In this document: positions 43,406 to 52,518 of the stretch, piece by piece
Position numbering within the stretch: position 1 is the stretch's first letter
How the letters are laid out: every line of letters begins with the position of its first letter
Assembly (NCBI GenBank): GCA_022340755.1
Contig: JAJDNI010000068.1
Location: forward strand, 1 to 55,378
From: Gemmatimonadota bacterium
GTDB taxonomy: Bacteria; Gemmatimonadota; Gemmatimonadetes; Longimicrobiales; Gaopeijiaceae
Direction: 5' to 3'
DNA: 55,378 nucleotides
Made by a program: the position numbers and the translations under genes
Notes under the pieces: generated by a model
Told to the model about the DNA's origin: nothing
Databases searched by the model: none
What the model saw: the letters and a program-made list of their open reading frames with translations, nothing else

Positions 43406-43987
43406 TCAGAAGGCGCGAAGGCGCAGGGATATCCGGGCGGTGGGCCCCCGGAAGTCAGCTGCGGTGACGCCGGGTAGATCCTGGACGCCGAATACAATGC
43501 GATATCCCAACGCGGCATCCATTCGCACGCGCGAAATGGGGCTGAAGGAGGCGCAACCCTCGGGCTCCAGGACGCCGACGTTGTCCGCCTCGATCTCGGT
43601 GCCCACCACGGGGAGGTCGAGCTTGCCGGTGCCCGCGCCCACGAGCAGGCGAGCCGAATAGACCGCCTCGCCGGTATCCACGAGGCTGAGCTCCCCTATG
43701 GCGCCGCCATAGGAGAAGCTGAAGTCCAGGGATCCCCCCGGCCGCTCGACGGTGAGATCGGAGAACATGGTCCAGCCCCCGAGGCCGAAGGAGAATCGAC
43801 CGCCCAGATTGAGGAACGCGGCGGCGCCGCCCATGCGGACCGTCTCACCCCGGATCCGCGTGAGTCTCAGGGAGCCCTCGGCCGCCAGGGACGCTCGCGT
43901 CCCGACCGTGTCCGCCTCCTGGGCCCGGAGGGAGCCGGGCCCGGCGATGGCCAGTAGCGCCGCAATTGCGGCGGCCCGGGTCCTCAG
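43406..43987 (-). CDS. small outer-membrane beta-barrel-type protein, probable CTG start
   Basis: About 193 residues. The ATG-initiated frame (43834) lacks an export signal, but in frame upstream there is a clear signal peptide (AAAIAALLAIAGPG, cleavage near LRAQ) and no ATG, GTG or TTG. CTG 43987 has GGAG six bases upstream and is the best start. Alternating short beta-strand pattern and a C-terminal Phe (RISLRLRAF) suggest a small barrel. A 14-codon reading frame with its own Shine-Dalgarno (ATG 44028) ends with TGA overlapping the CTG, a coupling-like arrangement. Confidence 0.6.
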   Translation of the reverse strand: MRTRAAAIAALLAIAGPGSLRAQEADTVGTRASLAAEGSLRLTRIRGETVRMGGAAAFLNLGGRFSFGLGGWTMFSDLTVERPGGSLDFSFSYGGAIGELSLVDTGEAVYSARLLVGAGTGKLDLPVVGTEIEADNVGVLEPEGCASFSPISRVRMDAALGYRIVFGVQDLPGVTAADFRGPTARISLRLRAF

Positions 43988-44133
43988 GCGTCGCTCCGGG
44001 CGGGTTCCCGGCAGTTGGGCCAGGCCATGTCATCGCCTCTGCTGTGTGGGTGGAAGGGGCGAGGGTGGTCCACACGCCCCGGCAGGACGAGGTCGTCGGA
44101 CCTCTTTCCCGCGTGAATCCCGGTCGCTTTGTA

Positions 44134-44158
44134 AGTATATGAGCCACGGGAGCCGTGG
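44134..44158 (-). promoter_or_regulatory. promoter with operator-like inverted repeat
   Basis: On the minus strand a TATACT -10 element (44139-44134) is preceded by a perfect CCACGG/CCGTGG inverted repeat (44144-44149, 44153-44158) in the -10/-35 spacer. No clear -35 hexamer. It would drive the beta-barrel gene with a leader of about 140 bases. Confidence 0.4.
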
Positions 44159-44228
44159 GGTACAACCGGCCAGGGACCATCAGGCCGCGTCTGATCTGCA
44201 TGAAGGCCACCGGGGTGCGGCGGAGACA

Positions 44229-44999
44229 TCACGCTATCCTGTCCCTCCTGTCGCTCAGGATCACGATCTTCTGCCAGATCTTCTGTGACATGCCGGTGGT
44301 CAGGTCCTCCACCTGATCCACGGCCTGGAGGACCACCGAGTCTTCGGTGCGCTCGGCGTACAGCGCGGCCACCTTGGAGGTCAGTGACAGCAACTCGGAG
44401 CAATAGTCCAGGTAGCGGCCCAGATGAGCCCGTGTCAGTGTGTGCACGGGAGATGAAGCCGTGTCCGCGGTGTCCCCGCCGACTCGGTGCGGGTCCTTTG
44501 TGAGCTGGTGCATGTCGACGATGTGGCCCAGGGCCCGCAACTCCCTGATGAAGCGCAGCGCACGGGTGCGCTTGAGGCGGCTCTCCATGGTGAGCAGGAA
44601 GACGAGCCCGATGCCCACGAAGATGATCTCCTGAATGGCCGACTCCAGCGCCTGGATCACGTCGAGGGGATCCGGGTGCTCGTTGCTCAGACCGCCGGCC
44701 AGCGTCCAGAAGGCGGTCAGGGCTCCGGCCAACACCAACACCGCCATCGCCCAGGTGGCAGCGCGCAGGTAGACGTTGGGCCGCTCGACCCAATCCAGGC
44801 GACCCTTGGTGCGCTCGGCGATATCCAGGAGGCGCCCGCAGACACGCTCCAAGCCGCTGTCGGGGAAACGCTCCGAGATGCGGCGTCGCAGCGTCGCGAT
44901 GGTCTCGACGATGCGGTCGGCGTCGAGGTTGAGCGGCGAGGGCTGATCCGGGGGGTCGGCGAAGGATGTCTCGGACATGAGGGAATGATTCGTCCCCAT
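44229..44999 (-). CDS. membrane protein with two helices, function unknown
   Basis: 256 residues (249 from ATG 44978; neither start has a clear Shine-Dalgarno). Two membrane helices (about 82-106 and 120-140) separate an N-terminal helical cytoplasmic domain and a C-terminal helical domain of about 115 residues. No known motif. Divergent from the FAD oxidoreductase operon. Confidence 0.72.
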   Translation of the reverse strand: MGTNHSLMSETSFADPPDQPSPLNLDADRIVETIATLRRRISERFPDSGLERVCGRLLDIAERTKGRLDWVERPNVYLRAATWAMAVLVLAGALTAFWTLAGGLSNEHPDPLDVIQALESAIQEIIFVGIGLVFLLTMESRLKRTRALRFIRELRALGHIVDMHQLTKDPHRVGGDTADTASSPVHTLTRAHLGRYLDYCSELLSLTSKVAALYAERTEDSVVLQAVDQVEDLTTGMSQKIWQKIVILSDRRDRIA

Positions 45000-45170
45000 C
45001 GGGTGTAGAGCAACGGGAGCGCTCCTTCACCCCCCGCTTGCGGGGGTTGGGGGGCTCCATCATCATGCGTCGCCGTGACGGCTCCTGCCCCGCCGTCGCG
45101 CGACTCCCTCCGATCCTCGATGACCGGATGGGCACCACGTTCACAGGGGCCGAGGGGGACGCAGAAGGGG

Positions 45171-46970
45171 ATGGAACCCAGCAACACCCGGGATCCTCGA
45201 TACTACCACCGGGTCGTCGATTGTCAGTGGGCTTGCCCGGCGCATACCGACGTGCCGCAGTACATCCGGCTCATCGCCGAGGGACGCTACACCGACGCAT
45301 ACATGCTCAACCGGGTGTCGAACGTCTTCCCGGGTATTCTGGGGCGGACGTGCGATCGCCCCTGCGAGCCGGCGTGCCGGCGCACACGGGTGGACGGCAA
45401 GCCCGTGGCGATCTGCCGGCTGAAGCGCGTCACCGCCGACCTGCGGGAATCGGTGCGCCACCGTCTCCCGGAGATCCCCGCCGAGAAGAACGGCAAGAGG
45501 ATCGCCCTCATCGGTGGTGGGCCTGCGTCCCTCACGGTAGCCAATGACCTGATGCCGTTGGGCTACGAGTGCGTGCTCTATGAGGCGCTGGACAAGCTCG
45601 GCGGGCTCATGCTCACCAACATCCCCGCCTTTCGCCTTCCTGTGCGGGTGCTCCAGGAGGAGATCGGCTTCATCACCGACATGGGGGTGGACGTGCGCCT
45701 GAACACGCGGGTGAACAGCCTGAAGGCTCTGGTGGAGGGGGAGGACGGGTTCGACGCCGTCTTCGTGGGGGTGGGCGCCCCCAGGGGGAAGAACCTGGAG
45801 CTTCCCGGGCGCTACGATTCGGACCGCATCCACATCGGCATCGAGTGGCTGGAGAGCATCTCGTTCCAGCACATCGACTCCGTAGGCGAGCGGGTTCTGG
45901 TCATCGGTGTGGGCAACACCGCCATGGACTGCTGTCGGGCGGCCAAGCGTCTGGGCGGCCAGGACGTGAAGGTCATGGCCCGGCGCGGCCGCAGGGACTT
46001 CAAGGCGTCGGAATGGGAGCTGGAGGACGCGGAGGACGAGAAGGTAGAGGTGCTGGAGTACCACTCGCCCAAGGAGTTCGTGGTGGAGGAGGGCGTCCTC
46101 AAGGGCATGAAGTTTGACATCGTGGAGTGGTACGAGGACGACAAGGGGAAGCAGCGCGCCCGCCCCGTCGAGGAGGTCTTCATCCCCTGCGACGACGTGG
46201 TGTTGGCCATCGGTCAAGACAACGCCTTCCCCTGGATCGAGCGCGACATGGGCATCGAGTTCAACGACTGGGACATGCCGGTGGTGGACCGAGGCACCAT
46301 GCAGTGCTCGCTACCGGGCGTCTTCTTCGGCGGTGACGCGGCGTGGGGGCCGGAGAACATCATCTGGGCGGTGGAGCACGGCCACCAGGCCGCCATCTCC
46401 ATCCACAACCACTGCCAGGGAATCCCGCTGGCCGAGCGCCCGGCGTTCGGCATGAACCTCATCTCGCAGAAGATGGGGATCCACGAATGGAGCTACTCCA
46501 ACGAGTACAACCCCGCGTCCCGCACCCCCATGCGCTACGTGGACCTGGAGGAGCGGCTCAGGAGCATCGGAACCGAGGCGGAGCTGGGATTCAGCGTGGA
46601 GGAGACGGCACGGGAAGTGCAGCGCTGCCTCAACTGCGACATCCAGACGGACTTCGCCGCGAACCTGTGCATCGAGTGCGACGCGTGCATCGACGTGTGT
46701 CCGCTGCAGTGCCTGACGATCACCGAGAACGGCGACGAGAGTGATCTGCGCCAGCGACTGACGGCTCCCGCGGAGAACCTGGCGCAGCTCCTCTTCGTTT
46801 CCGAGGATCTGCCCCAGACGCATCGCGTGATGGTGAAGGACGAGGACCTGTGCGTGCACTGCGGCCTGTGCGCCGAGCGGTGCCCCACGGCGGCCTGGGA
46901 CATGAAGAAGTCCGACTTGCTCATCCCCTACGCAGGACATGAGAAGTGGCCCACAATCGCGACCGTCTGA
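45171..46970 (+). CDS. FAD/NAD(P)-binding oxidoreductase with 4Fe-4S clusters (GltD/NfnB-like)
   Basis: 599 residues from ATG 45171. N-terminal iron-sulfur helical domain with Cys18, 22, 61, 65 and 69 (CDRPCEPAC); FAD Rossmann LIGGGPAS near 113; NAD(P) Rossmann VLVIGVGNTAMDC near 240; C-terminal 2x[4Fe-4S] ferredoxin domain with CIECDACIDVCP (near 502) and CVHCGLCAERCP (near 563). This is the GltD/NfnB-type flavoprotein fused to a ferredoxin. Its stop overlaps the KorA-like start by 25 bases, so it likely carries electrons between ferredoxin-type clusters and NAD(P)H for the next two gene products (inference). Confidence 0.9.
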   Translation: MEPSNTRDPRYYHRVVDCQWACPAHTDVPQYIRLIAEGRYTDAYMLNRVSNVFPGILGRTCDRPCEPACRRTRVDGKPVAICRLKRVTADLRESVRHRLPEIPAEKNGKRIALIGGGPASLTVANDLMPLGYECVLYEALDKLGGLMLTNIPAFRLPVRVLQEEIGFITDMGVDVRLNTRVNSLKALVEGEDGFDAVFVGVGAPRGKNLELPGRYDSDRIHIGIEWLESISFQHIDSVGERVLVIGVGNTAMDCCRAAKRLGGQDVKVMARRGRRDFKASEWELEDAEDEKVEVLEYHSPKEFVVEEGVLKGMKFDIVEWYEDDKGKQRARPVEEVFIPCDDVVLAIGQDNAFPWIERDMGIEFNDWDMPVVDRGTMQCSLPGVFFGGDAAWGPENIIWAVEHGHQAAISIHNHCQGIPLAERPAFGMNLISQKMGIHEWSYSNEYNPASRTPMRYVDLEERLRSIGTEAELGFSVEETAREVQRCLNCDIQTDFAANLCIECDACIDVCPLQCLTITENGDESDLRQRLTAPAENLAQLLFVSEDLPQTHRVMVKDEDLCVHCGLCAERCPTAAWDMKKSDLLIPYAGHEKWPTIATV

Positions 46971-48775
46971 ACGACTTCACCATCAGAATCGGGACGGTCA
47001 ACGGAACGGGCTCCGCCAGCGCGAACAGCCTGCTCCTGCAGGCGCTGTTTCGCATGGGGTTGCCCGTATCGGGGAAGAACGTCTTCCCGTCGAACATCCA
47101 GGGTCTTCCGACCTGGTACGAGATCCGCGTGAACAGGGACGGATACGCCGCGCGGAGCCCCACCTTCCAGCTCATGGTGGCCATGAACCCCCAGAGCTAC
47201 GCTCGGGACCTCTCCGAGGTGGCGAGCGGGGGGTGGGTTCTCTACGACTCCACCAAGGAGCTGGACGACAAGCTCCTGCGTGACGACGTGACCTTCCTGG
47301 GGATCCCCCTCGCCCACATGTGTGCCGAGCGCTTCGAGCGAGCGCGTGAGCGTACGCTCATGAAGAACATCGGCTATGTGGGCGCGTTGGTTGCGCTACT
47401 GGACATCGAGATGGACGTGGTTCAGGAGATGCTCGAGGAGAAGTTCGCCGACAAGAGGGGCCTCATCGAGTCCAACTTCACCGCCATTCGGATGGGGTAC
47501 GACTGGGCGAAGGAGCAGTGGAAGTGCCCACTTCCCATCAGGGCGAAGCGGATGGATGCCACGAAGGACAGCGTCCTCGTGACGGGGAATGCCGCCACTG
47601 CGCTGGGCTGCGTCTACGCTGGGGCCACCGTGGGTGCGTGGTACCCCATCACACCGGCCACGTCGGTGATGGATGCCTTCAAGGAGTGGTGTCACCGCTT
47701 TCGGGTTGACCCCGAAACGGGAAAGAACCGCTACTGCATCCTTCAGGCGGAGGACGAGCTGGCGGCAGCGGGCATGGTCATCGGCGCGGGCTGGGCCGGT
47801 GCGCGAGCGTTCACGCCCACGTCGGGTCCGGGCATCTCGTTGATGTCAGAGTTCATCGGGCTGGCGTACTACGCCGAGATCCCATCGGTCTTCATCGACG
47901 TCGAGCGCACGGGTCCTTCCACCGGGATGCCCACGCGGACCCAGCAGGGTGATCTCATGCTGGTGGCGTATGCTTCGCATGGCGACACCAAGCACATCGC
48001 CCTTTTCCCCGCGGACCCCAGGGAGTGCTTCGAGTTCGCGGTGGCGGCGTTCGACCTCGCCGAGCGCTTCCAGACGCCGGTCTTCCTGGTGTCGGATCTG
48101 GACATCGGCATGAACGACTGGAGGGTGCCCCGCCTCGAGTGGGACGAGTCGTACCGGCCGGACCGGGGCAAGGTGCTCTCGGCCGAGGAGATCGAGAAGG
48201 TGAAGGACTTCTACCGGTACCTGGACGTGGACGGTGACGCGATCCCCTACCGAACGCTTCCGGGCGTGCACCCCAAGGGAGCCTACTTCACCCGCGGGTC
48301 GGGGCACGACAAGTATGGAAAGTACACCGAGGATTCCGACGCCTATGTCGAAGTGGTTGACCGGATCGCGCAGAAAGTGCAATCCGCGGCGGAGCATGTC
48401 CCGCAGCCAGAGATCCACACCGTGGAAGGTGGGGCGCGTTACGGAATCGTCTCCCTCGGCGGAGCGCACTGGGCGGTGATGGAAGCCCGGGACACGCTCG
48501 CCGCGGAGGGCGTGCCGGTAGACTACCTGCGGGTGCGCGGCTTCCCCTTTGGCGTCGCGGTGAAGGATTTCCTGGATAGCCACGACGAAATCTTCGTCGT
48601 GGAGCAGAACCGGGACGGCCAGTTGCGCACGCTGCTGACCATCGAGACCGAGTGTCCCAAGTCGAAGCTGGCGTCCGTGCGCTACTACGGAGGCCAGCCC
48701 TTGAGCAAGGAGCATGTACTGGACGGCATCCGTCCGCATGTAGCGAGCGCCGCGGTGGAGGCGGCGACCCAATGA
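46946..48775 (+). CDS. korA: 2-oxoacid:acceptor oxidoreductase, alpha subunit with fused gamma domain
   Basis: 609 residues from GTG 46946 (AGGA upstream). The N-terminal third (to about 190) is the gamma domain, with GTVNGTGSASANSLLLQAL; the alpha part has the YPITPATSVMDAF motif and GARAFTPTSGPGISLMSEF. This is the KorA type, as in 2-oxoglutarate:ferredoxin oxidoreductase, but pyruvate or other 2-oxoacids are not excluded. It carries no ferredoxin domain; the upstream flavoprotein has one. Its end overlaps the beta-subunit start as ATGA. Confidence 0.9.
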   Translation: MAHNRDRLNDFTIRIGTVNGTGSASANSLLLQALFRMGLPVSGKNVFPSNIQGLPTWYEIRVNRDGYAARSPTFQLMVAMNPQSYARDLSEVASGGWVLYDSTKELDDKLLRDDVTFLGIPLAHMCAERFERARERTLMKNIGYVGALVALLDIEMDVVQEMLEEKFADKRGLIESNFTAIRMGYDWAKEQWKCPLPIRAKRMDATKDSVLVTGNAATALGCVYAGATVGAWYPITPATSVMDAFKEWCHRFRVDPETGKNRYCILQAEDELAAAGMVIGAGWAGARAFTPTSGPGISLMSEFIGLAYYAEIPSVFIDVERTGPSTGMPTRTQQGDLMLVAYASHGDTKHIALFPADPRECFEFAVAAFDLAERFQTPVFLVSDLDIGMNDWRVPRLEWDESYRPDRGKVLSAEEIEKVKDFYRYLDVDGDAIPYRTLPGVHPKGAYFTRGSGHDKYGKYTEDSDAYVEVVDRIAQKVQSAAEHVPQPEIHTVEGGARYGIVSLGGAHWAVMEARDTLAAEGVPVDYLRVRGFPFGVAVKDFLDSHDEIFVVEQNRDGQLRTLLTIETECPKSKLASVRYYGGQPLSKEHVLDGIRPHVASAAVEAATQ

Positions 48776-49827
48776 CGTACATCACCAAGCCGGTGGCGCG
48801 GCACCCGAAGATGCGCCACAACGCTCTGGGCCTGACGCCCCGGGACTACGAGGGCACCATGTCGACGCTGTGCGCCGGGTGTGGGCACGACTCGGTGACC
48901 GCCGCCCTCATCCAGGCGCTTTTCGAGTTGGACGTGGAGCCCTATCGGGTGGCGAAGCTCTCGGGTATCGGATGCTCCTCGAAGACGCCGGCGTACTTCG
49001 TGAAGGAGGCCCACGGCTTCAACTCCGTGCACGGGCGCATGCCTTCCATCGCCGCAGGCTCGAACGCGGCCAACCGGGACCTCGTCTACATCGGGATCTC
49101 GGGCGACGGCGACTCGCTGTCCATCGGGCTGGGTCAGCTCTCGCACGCGATCCGGCGCAACATCAACATGCTGTACGTGCTGGAGAACAATGGCGTGTAC
49201 GGCCTCACCAAGGGCCAGTTCTCCGCATCGGCGGATGTGGGCTCCGTGTCCAAGAGGGGCGAGATCAACCGACAGGGGCCTATCGACCCGGTGAGCCTGG
49301 CGCTGGCGCTGGGCGCGTCCTTCGTCGCACGCTCGTTCTCGGGAGACAAGAAGCAGCTCGTGCCCATCCTGAAGGCCGGGATCGCTCACACGGGCTTCGC
49401 CTTCGTGGACGTCATCTCGCCGTGCGTGACCTTCAACGACCACAAGGGATCGACGAAGAGCTACGCGCACACGCGCACCCACGCGTACGAAGTGGTGGAG
49501 ACGGACTTCGTGCCGCTCCGCCGCGAGATCACCGCGGACTACGGCCACGGGGACGTACGCGCGGTGACCATGCACGACGGCTCGGTGGTGCGACTGCGCA
49601 AGGTGGCCGAGGACTACGACGCCGCGAACCGAGGCGCCGCTCTCGAGCACATCGCGGACGTGCGGAAACGAGGCGAGGTACCCACTGGGCTCCTGTACCT
49701 CGAGGAGACCGGCCAGGACATGCACGGCTTCGAGAACACCATCGAGAAGCCGCTGGTGGATCTGCGGTACGAGGACCTGTGCCCCGGGCGTGAGGCGCTG
49801 GACGAGCTACAGAAGGAGTGGTGGTAG
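48772..49827 (+). CDS. korB: 2-oxoacid:acceptor oxidoreductase, beta subunit (TPP-binding)
   Basis: 351 residues. CxxC motif CAGCGHDSV and Cys in GIGCSSKTP bind the [4Fe-4S] cluster; TPP motif GISGDGDSLSIGLGQLSHAIRRNIN...ENNGVYGLTKGQ is typical of KorB. Works with the alpha subunit to convert a 2-oxoacid plus CoA to acyl-CoA with reduction of ferredoxin. Starts by ATGA overlap with the alpha subunit. The gene ends the operon. Confidence 0.92.
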   Translation: MTYITKPVARHPKMRHNALGLTPRDYEGTMSTLCAGCGHDSVTAALIQALFELDVEPYRVAKLSGIGCSSKTPAYFVKEAHGFNSVHGRMPSIAAGSNAANRDLVYIGISGDGDSLSIGLGQLSHAIRRNINMLYVLENNGVYGLTKGQFSASADVGSVSKRGEINRQGPIDPVSLALALGASFVARSFSGDKKQLVPILKAGIAHTGFAFVDVISPCVTFNDHKGSTKSYAHTRTHAYEVVETDFVPLRREITADYGHGDVRAVTMHDGSVVRLRKVAEDYDAANRGAALEHIADVRKRGEVPTGLLYLEETGQDMHGFENTIEKPLVDLRYEDLCPGREALDELQKEWW

Positions 49828-49934
49828 GGTAGCGCGCGGCCGACTCTTGCCGGAACCGCCGGGGCGCACGACCCTGATCCGTTCACCATGGCGGCTCCAC
49901 ACGCGAACGAAGCCCGACTCCCGAGTCCACCCCG

Positions 49935-52370
49935 ATGTCGTCTCCTGTCCCCCCTCCACGGCGCCCACTGCCCCTCCTCCTTCTTCTCTTCGTGGGCAGC
50001 GGCGCGGCGGCCCTGATCTACGAGATCGTCTGGTTCGAGACGCTCCAGCTCGTCATCGGGGCTACGGGCATCTCGCTGGGCGTCCTGCTGGGCACCTTCA
50101 TGGGCGGCATGTTCCTGGGCAGCCTGCTCCTTCCGAAGGTGGTGCCGCTGCGGGTGCATCCCTTGCGCGTGTATGCCGCCATCGAGGCGGCCATCGGTGT
50201 GGTGGCGGTGCTCATCCACTTCACGATGCCCGTGGTGAGCCGCGCCTACGTGTCCATGGTCCCGCTGGGGCTGCCCAGCATCCTGCTGCGCGCGCTGCTG
50301 TCCGGACTCCTCCTGATCCCGCCCACGCTCCTCATGGGCGCGACGCTTCCGGCCATCTCCCGGTTCGTGGAATCCACACCCGAAGGCGTGTCGTGGATGG
50401 GCTTCTTCTACGGCGGAAACATCGCCGGGGCCGTCGTGGGGAGCCTGGCGGCGGGCTTCTGGCTCCTGCGGGTCTACGACCTGGCCATCACCACGTGGGT
50501 TGCGGTGGCGACGGACCTTCTGGTGGCGGCCGTGGCCTACGGGCTCGCTCTACGTGCGCCCCACGTGGCGGCCGACGAGGCGGACACCACGGTGATGCCC
50601 ATCTTCCCGCGAGATCGGCGTGTCATGCACGTGGCCATCGCCCTCTCGGGGCTGACGGCCCTCGGCGCGGAGGTCGTGTGGACCCGTCTCCTCTCGCTTC
50701 TGCTGGGCGGCACCACCTACACCTTCTCCATCATCCTCGCCGTCTACCTGGCGGCGCTGGGTGTGGGAAGCGGTGTGGGGTCGTTGGTGGCGCGGGTGTC
50801 CCGCAACCCGAGGGCGGCCTTCGGCGTGTGCCAGTTGGGCGTCGTGGCGGGGCTTGCCTGGTCGGCCTATTGGATCACCGGAGCTCTGCCCCACTGGCCC
50901 GTGAGCCCCCTCATGGCCCAAGAGAATCCCGTGCCGCTCCTGCAGCTGGACCTCGTGCGCGCGCTGTGGGCGGTGTTCGCCGCGCCTCTCTTCTGGGGCG
51001 CGAGCTTTCCTCTGGCCGTGGCCGCGGTGGCGGACGCCAAGCAGGACCCCGGCAGACTCGTCGGAGGCGTGTACGCCGCGAACACCATCGGGTCGATCGT
51101 GGGGTCTCTCGCCTTCGCGCTCCTGCTGATTCCGTGGATCGGCACCCAGGACTCGCAGCGAGTCCTCATGGTGCTCTCGGCGGTTTCGGCAGCGATCCTG
51201 TTGCTTCCCATGCGCAGCGCGGCTGCGACGCCGGGAGGCACGGGGAGGGTCTTCCCTCGCGTGGGGTGGAGCGTCGCCGGGATCGCCGGAGTGGCCTTCC
51301 TCGTGAACGGGATTGCGCCGGTCCCGCCGCTTCTCGTGGAGTACGGCCGCTGGGCGGCATCGTACGCCCCGCAGAACACTCTGTACGTAGGGGAGGGGCG
51401 CAACTTCTCCGCGGCGGTGAGCGACGAGGGAGGCGGCATCCTTGATCTGCATGTGGGTGGGAAGGTGGTGGCGTCCATGGAGCCCAAGGACATGCGCGTG
51501 CAGCGCATGCTCGGACACATGCCCGCGCTCCTCTCCGACCATCCGCGCTCGGTGCTGGTGGTGGGGTTTGGCGCCGGAGTGACGGCAGGCACCTTCACGC
51601 GGTACCCGGACATCCAGCGCATCGTGATCTGCGAGATCGAGCCTCTGGTCATCCACGAGACGGCGCCGTACTTCGCCGACGTGGACTACCACGTCCTGAA
51701 TGACCCCCGCGTCGAAGTGGTCTATGATGACGCCCGCCACTACCTCCTGACCACGCACGAGACGTTCGACGTCATCACGGCCGACCCCATCCATCCCTGG
51801 ATGAAGGGGGCAGCGGCGCTCTACACGGAGGAATACTTCCAGTTGGCGCGGCGGCACCTCGCTCCCGGGGGCGTGATCACGCAGTGGGTGCCGCTCTACG
51901 AGAGCTCGTCCGAGGTGGTGAAGAGCGAGCTCGCCACGTTCTTCGCCGTCTTTCCCGAGGGGACAGTGTGGTCCAACCTGGACCAGGGGCAGGGTTACGA
52001 CGTGATCCTCGTGGCCAAACCGGGGGGACTCTCCATCCAGGTCGATTCGCTGGCCGCGAGCCTCACCAAGCCCTCCCGAACTGCCGTCGCGTCGTCTCTG
52101 CTGGACGTGGGGTTCAACTCGACGGAGGACTTTCTGTCGACCTACACTGCCAGCGCCGCCGGCCTGGGGCCCTGGCTGCAGGGGGCCGAGATCAATCGTG
52201 ACGGCAACCTGCGCCTCATGTACCTGGCGGGGCTGCGGCTGAACCGGTACGACCAGACGTCCATCTACCAGGAGATCCTGAGCTATCAGTCGGTCCCGCC
52301 CGGACTGTTCCGGGGGTCTCCGGGGACCGTGATGATGCTACGCGAGATGATGGACTCCGGGGGCCCCTGA
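49935..52370 (+). CDS. fused multi-helix membrane protein / spermidine-synthase-like protein (copy 2)
   Basis: 811 residues. Same architecture as copy 1: two tandem membrane units, LIYEIVWFETLQLVIGATG (about 31-49) recurring as LGAEVVWTRLLSLLLGGTT, then a spermidine synthase-type domain with VVGFGAGVTAG (near 540), ICEIEPLV, YDDARHY (near 597) and the catalytic-type ADPIHPWMKGAAALYT (near 616). Unlike copy 1 it retains the Asp-Pro of the active-site motif. Inner-membrane; substrate unknown. Stand-alone gene upstream of the serine hydrolase. Confidence 0.88.
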   Translation: MSSPVPPPRRPLPLLLLLFVGSGAAALIYEIVWFETLQLVIGATGISLGVLLGTFMGGMFLGSLLLPKVVPLRVHPLRVYAAIEAAIGVVAVLIHFTMPVVSRAYVSMVPLGLPSILLRALLSGLLLIPPTLLMGATLPAISRFVESTPEGVSWMGFFYGGNIAGAVVGSLAAGFWLLRVYDLAITTWVAVATDLLVAAVAYGLALRAPHVAADEADTTVMPIFPRDRRVMHVAIALSGLTALGAEVVWTRLLSLLLGGTTYTFSIILAVYLAALGVGSGVGSLVARVSRNPRAAFGVCQLGVVAGLAWSAYWITGALPHWPVSPLMAQENPVPLLQLDLVRALWAVFAAPLFWGASFPLAVAAVADAKQDPGRLVGGVYAANTIGSIVGSLAFALLLIPWIGTQDSQRVLMVLSAVSAAILLLPMRSAAATPGGTGRVFPRVGWSVAGIAGVAFLVNGIAPVPPLLVEYGRWAASYAPQNTLYVGEGRNFSAAVSDEGGGILDLHVGGKVVASMEPKDMRVQRMLGHMPALLSDHPRSVLVVGFGAGVTAGTFTRYPDIQRIVICEIEPLVIHETAPYFADVDYHVLNDPRVEVVYDDARHYLLTTHETFDVITADPIHPWMKGAAALYTEEYFQLARRHLAPGGVITQWVPLYESSSEVVKSELATFFAVFPEGTVWSNLDQGQGYDVILVAKPGGLSIQVDSLAASLTKPSRTAVASSLLDVGFNSTEDFLSTYTASAAGLGPWLQGAEINRDGNLRLMYLAGLRLNRYDQTSIYQEILSYQSVPPGLFRGSPGTVMMLREMMDSGGP

Positions 52371-52518
52371 CGAGTCGTTGCGGGAGGGAGGCGCGTGCGG
52401 TCGGCGGTTGCCTCCTGGTCCGCGGTCGCATCCCGACTGGCAGTTGCCTTGTGATCGCATGCGCTGTTCATTGCCTCGGTGCAGGCGTCTCGTCTTCCCG
52501 CGACCTCGCGAGGCCACC

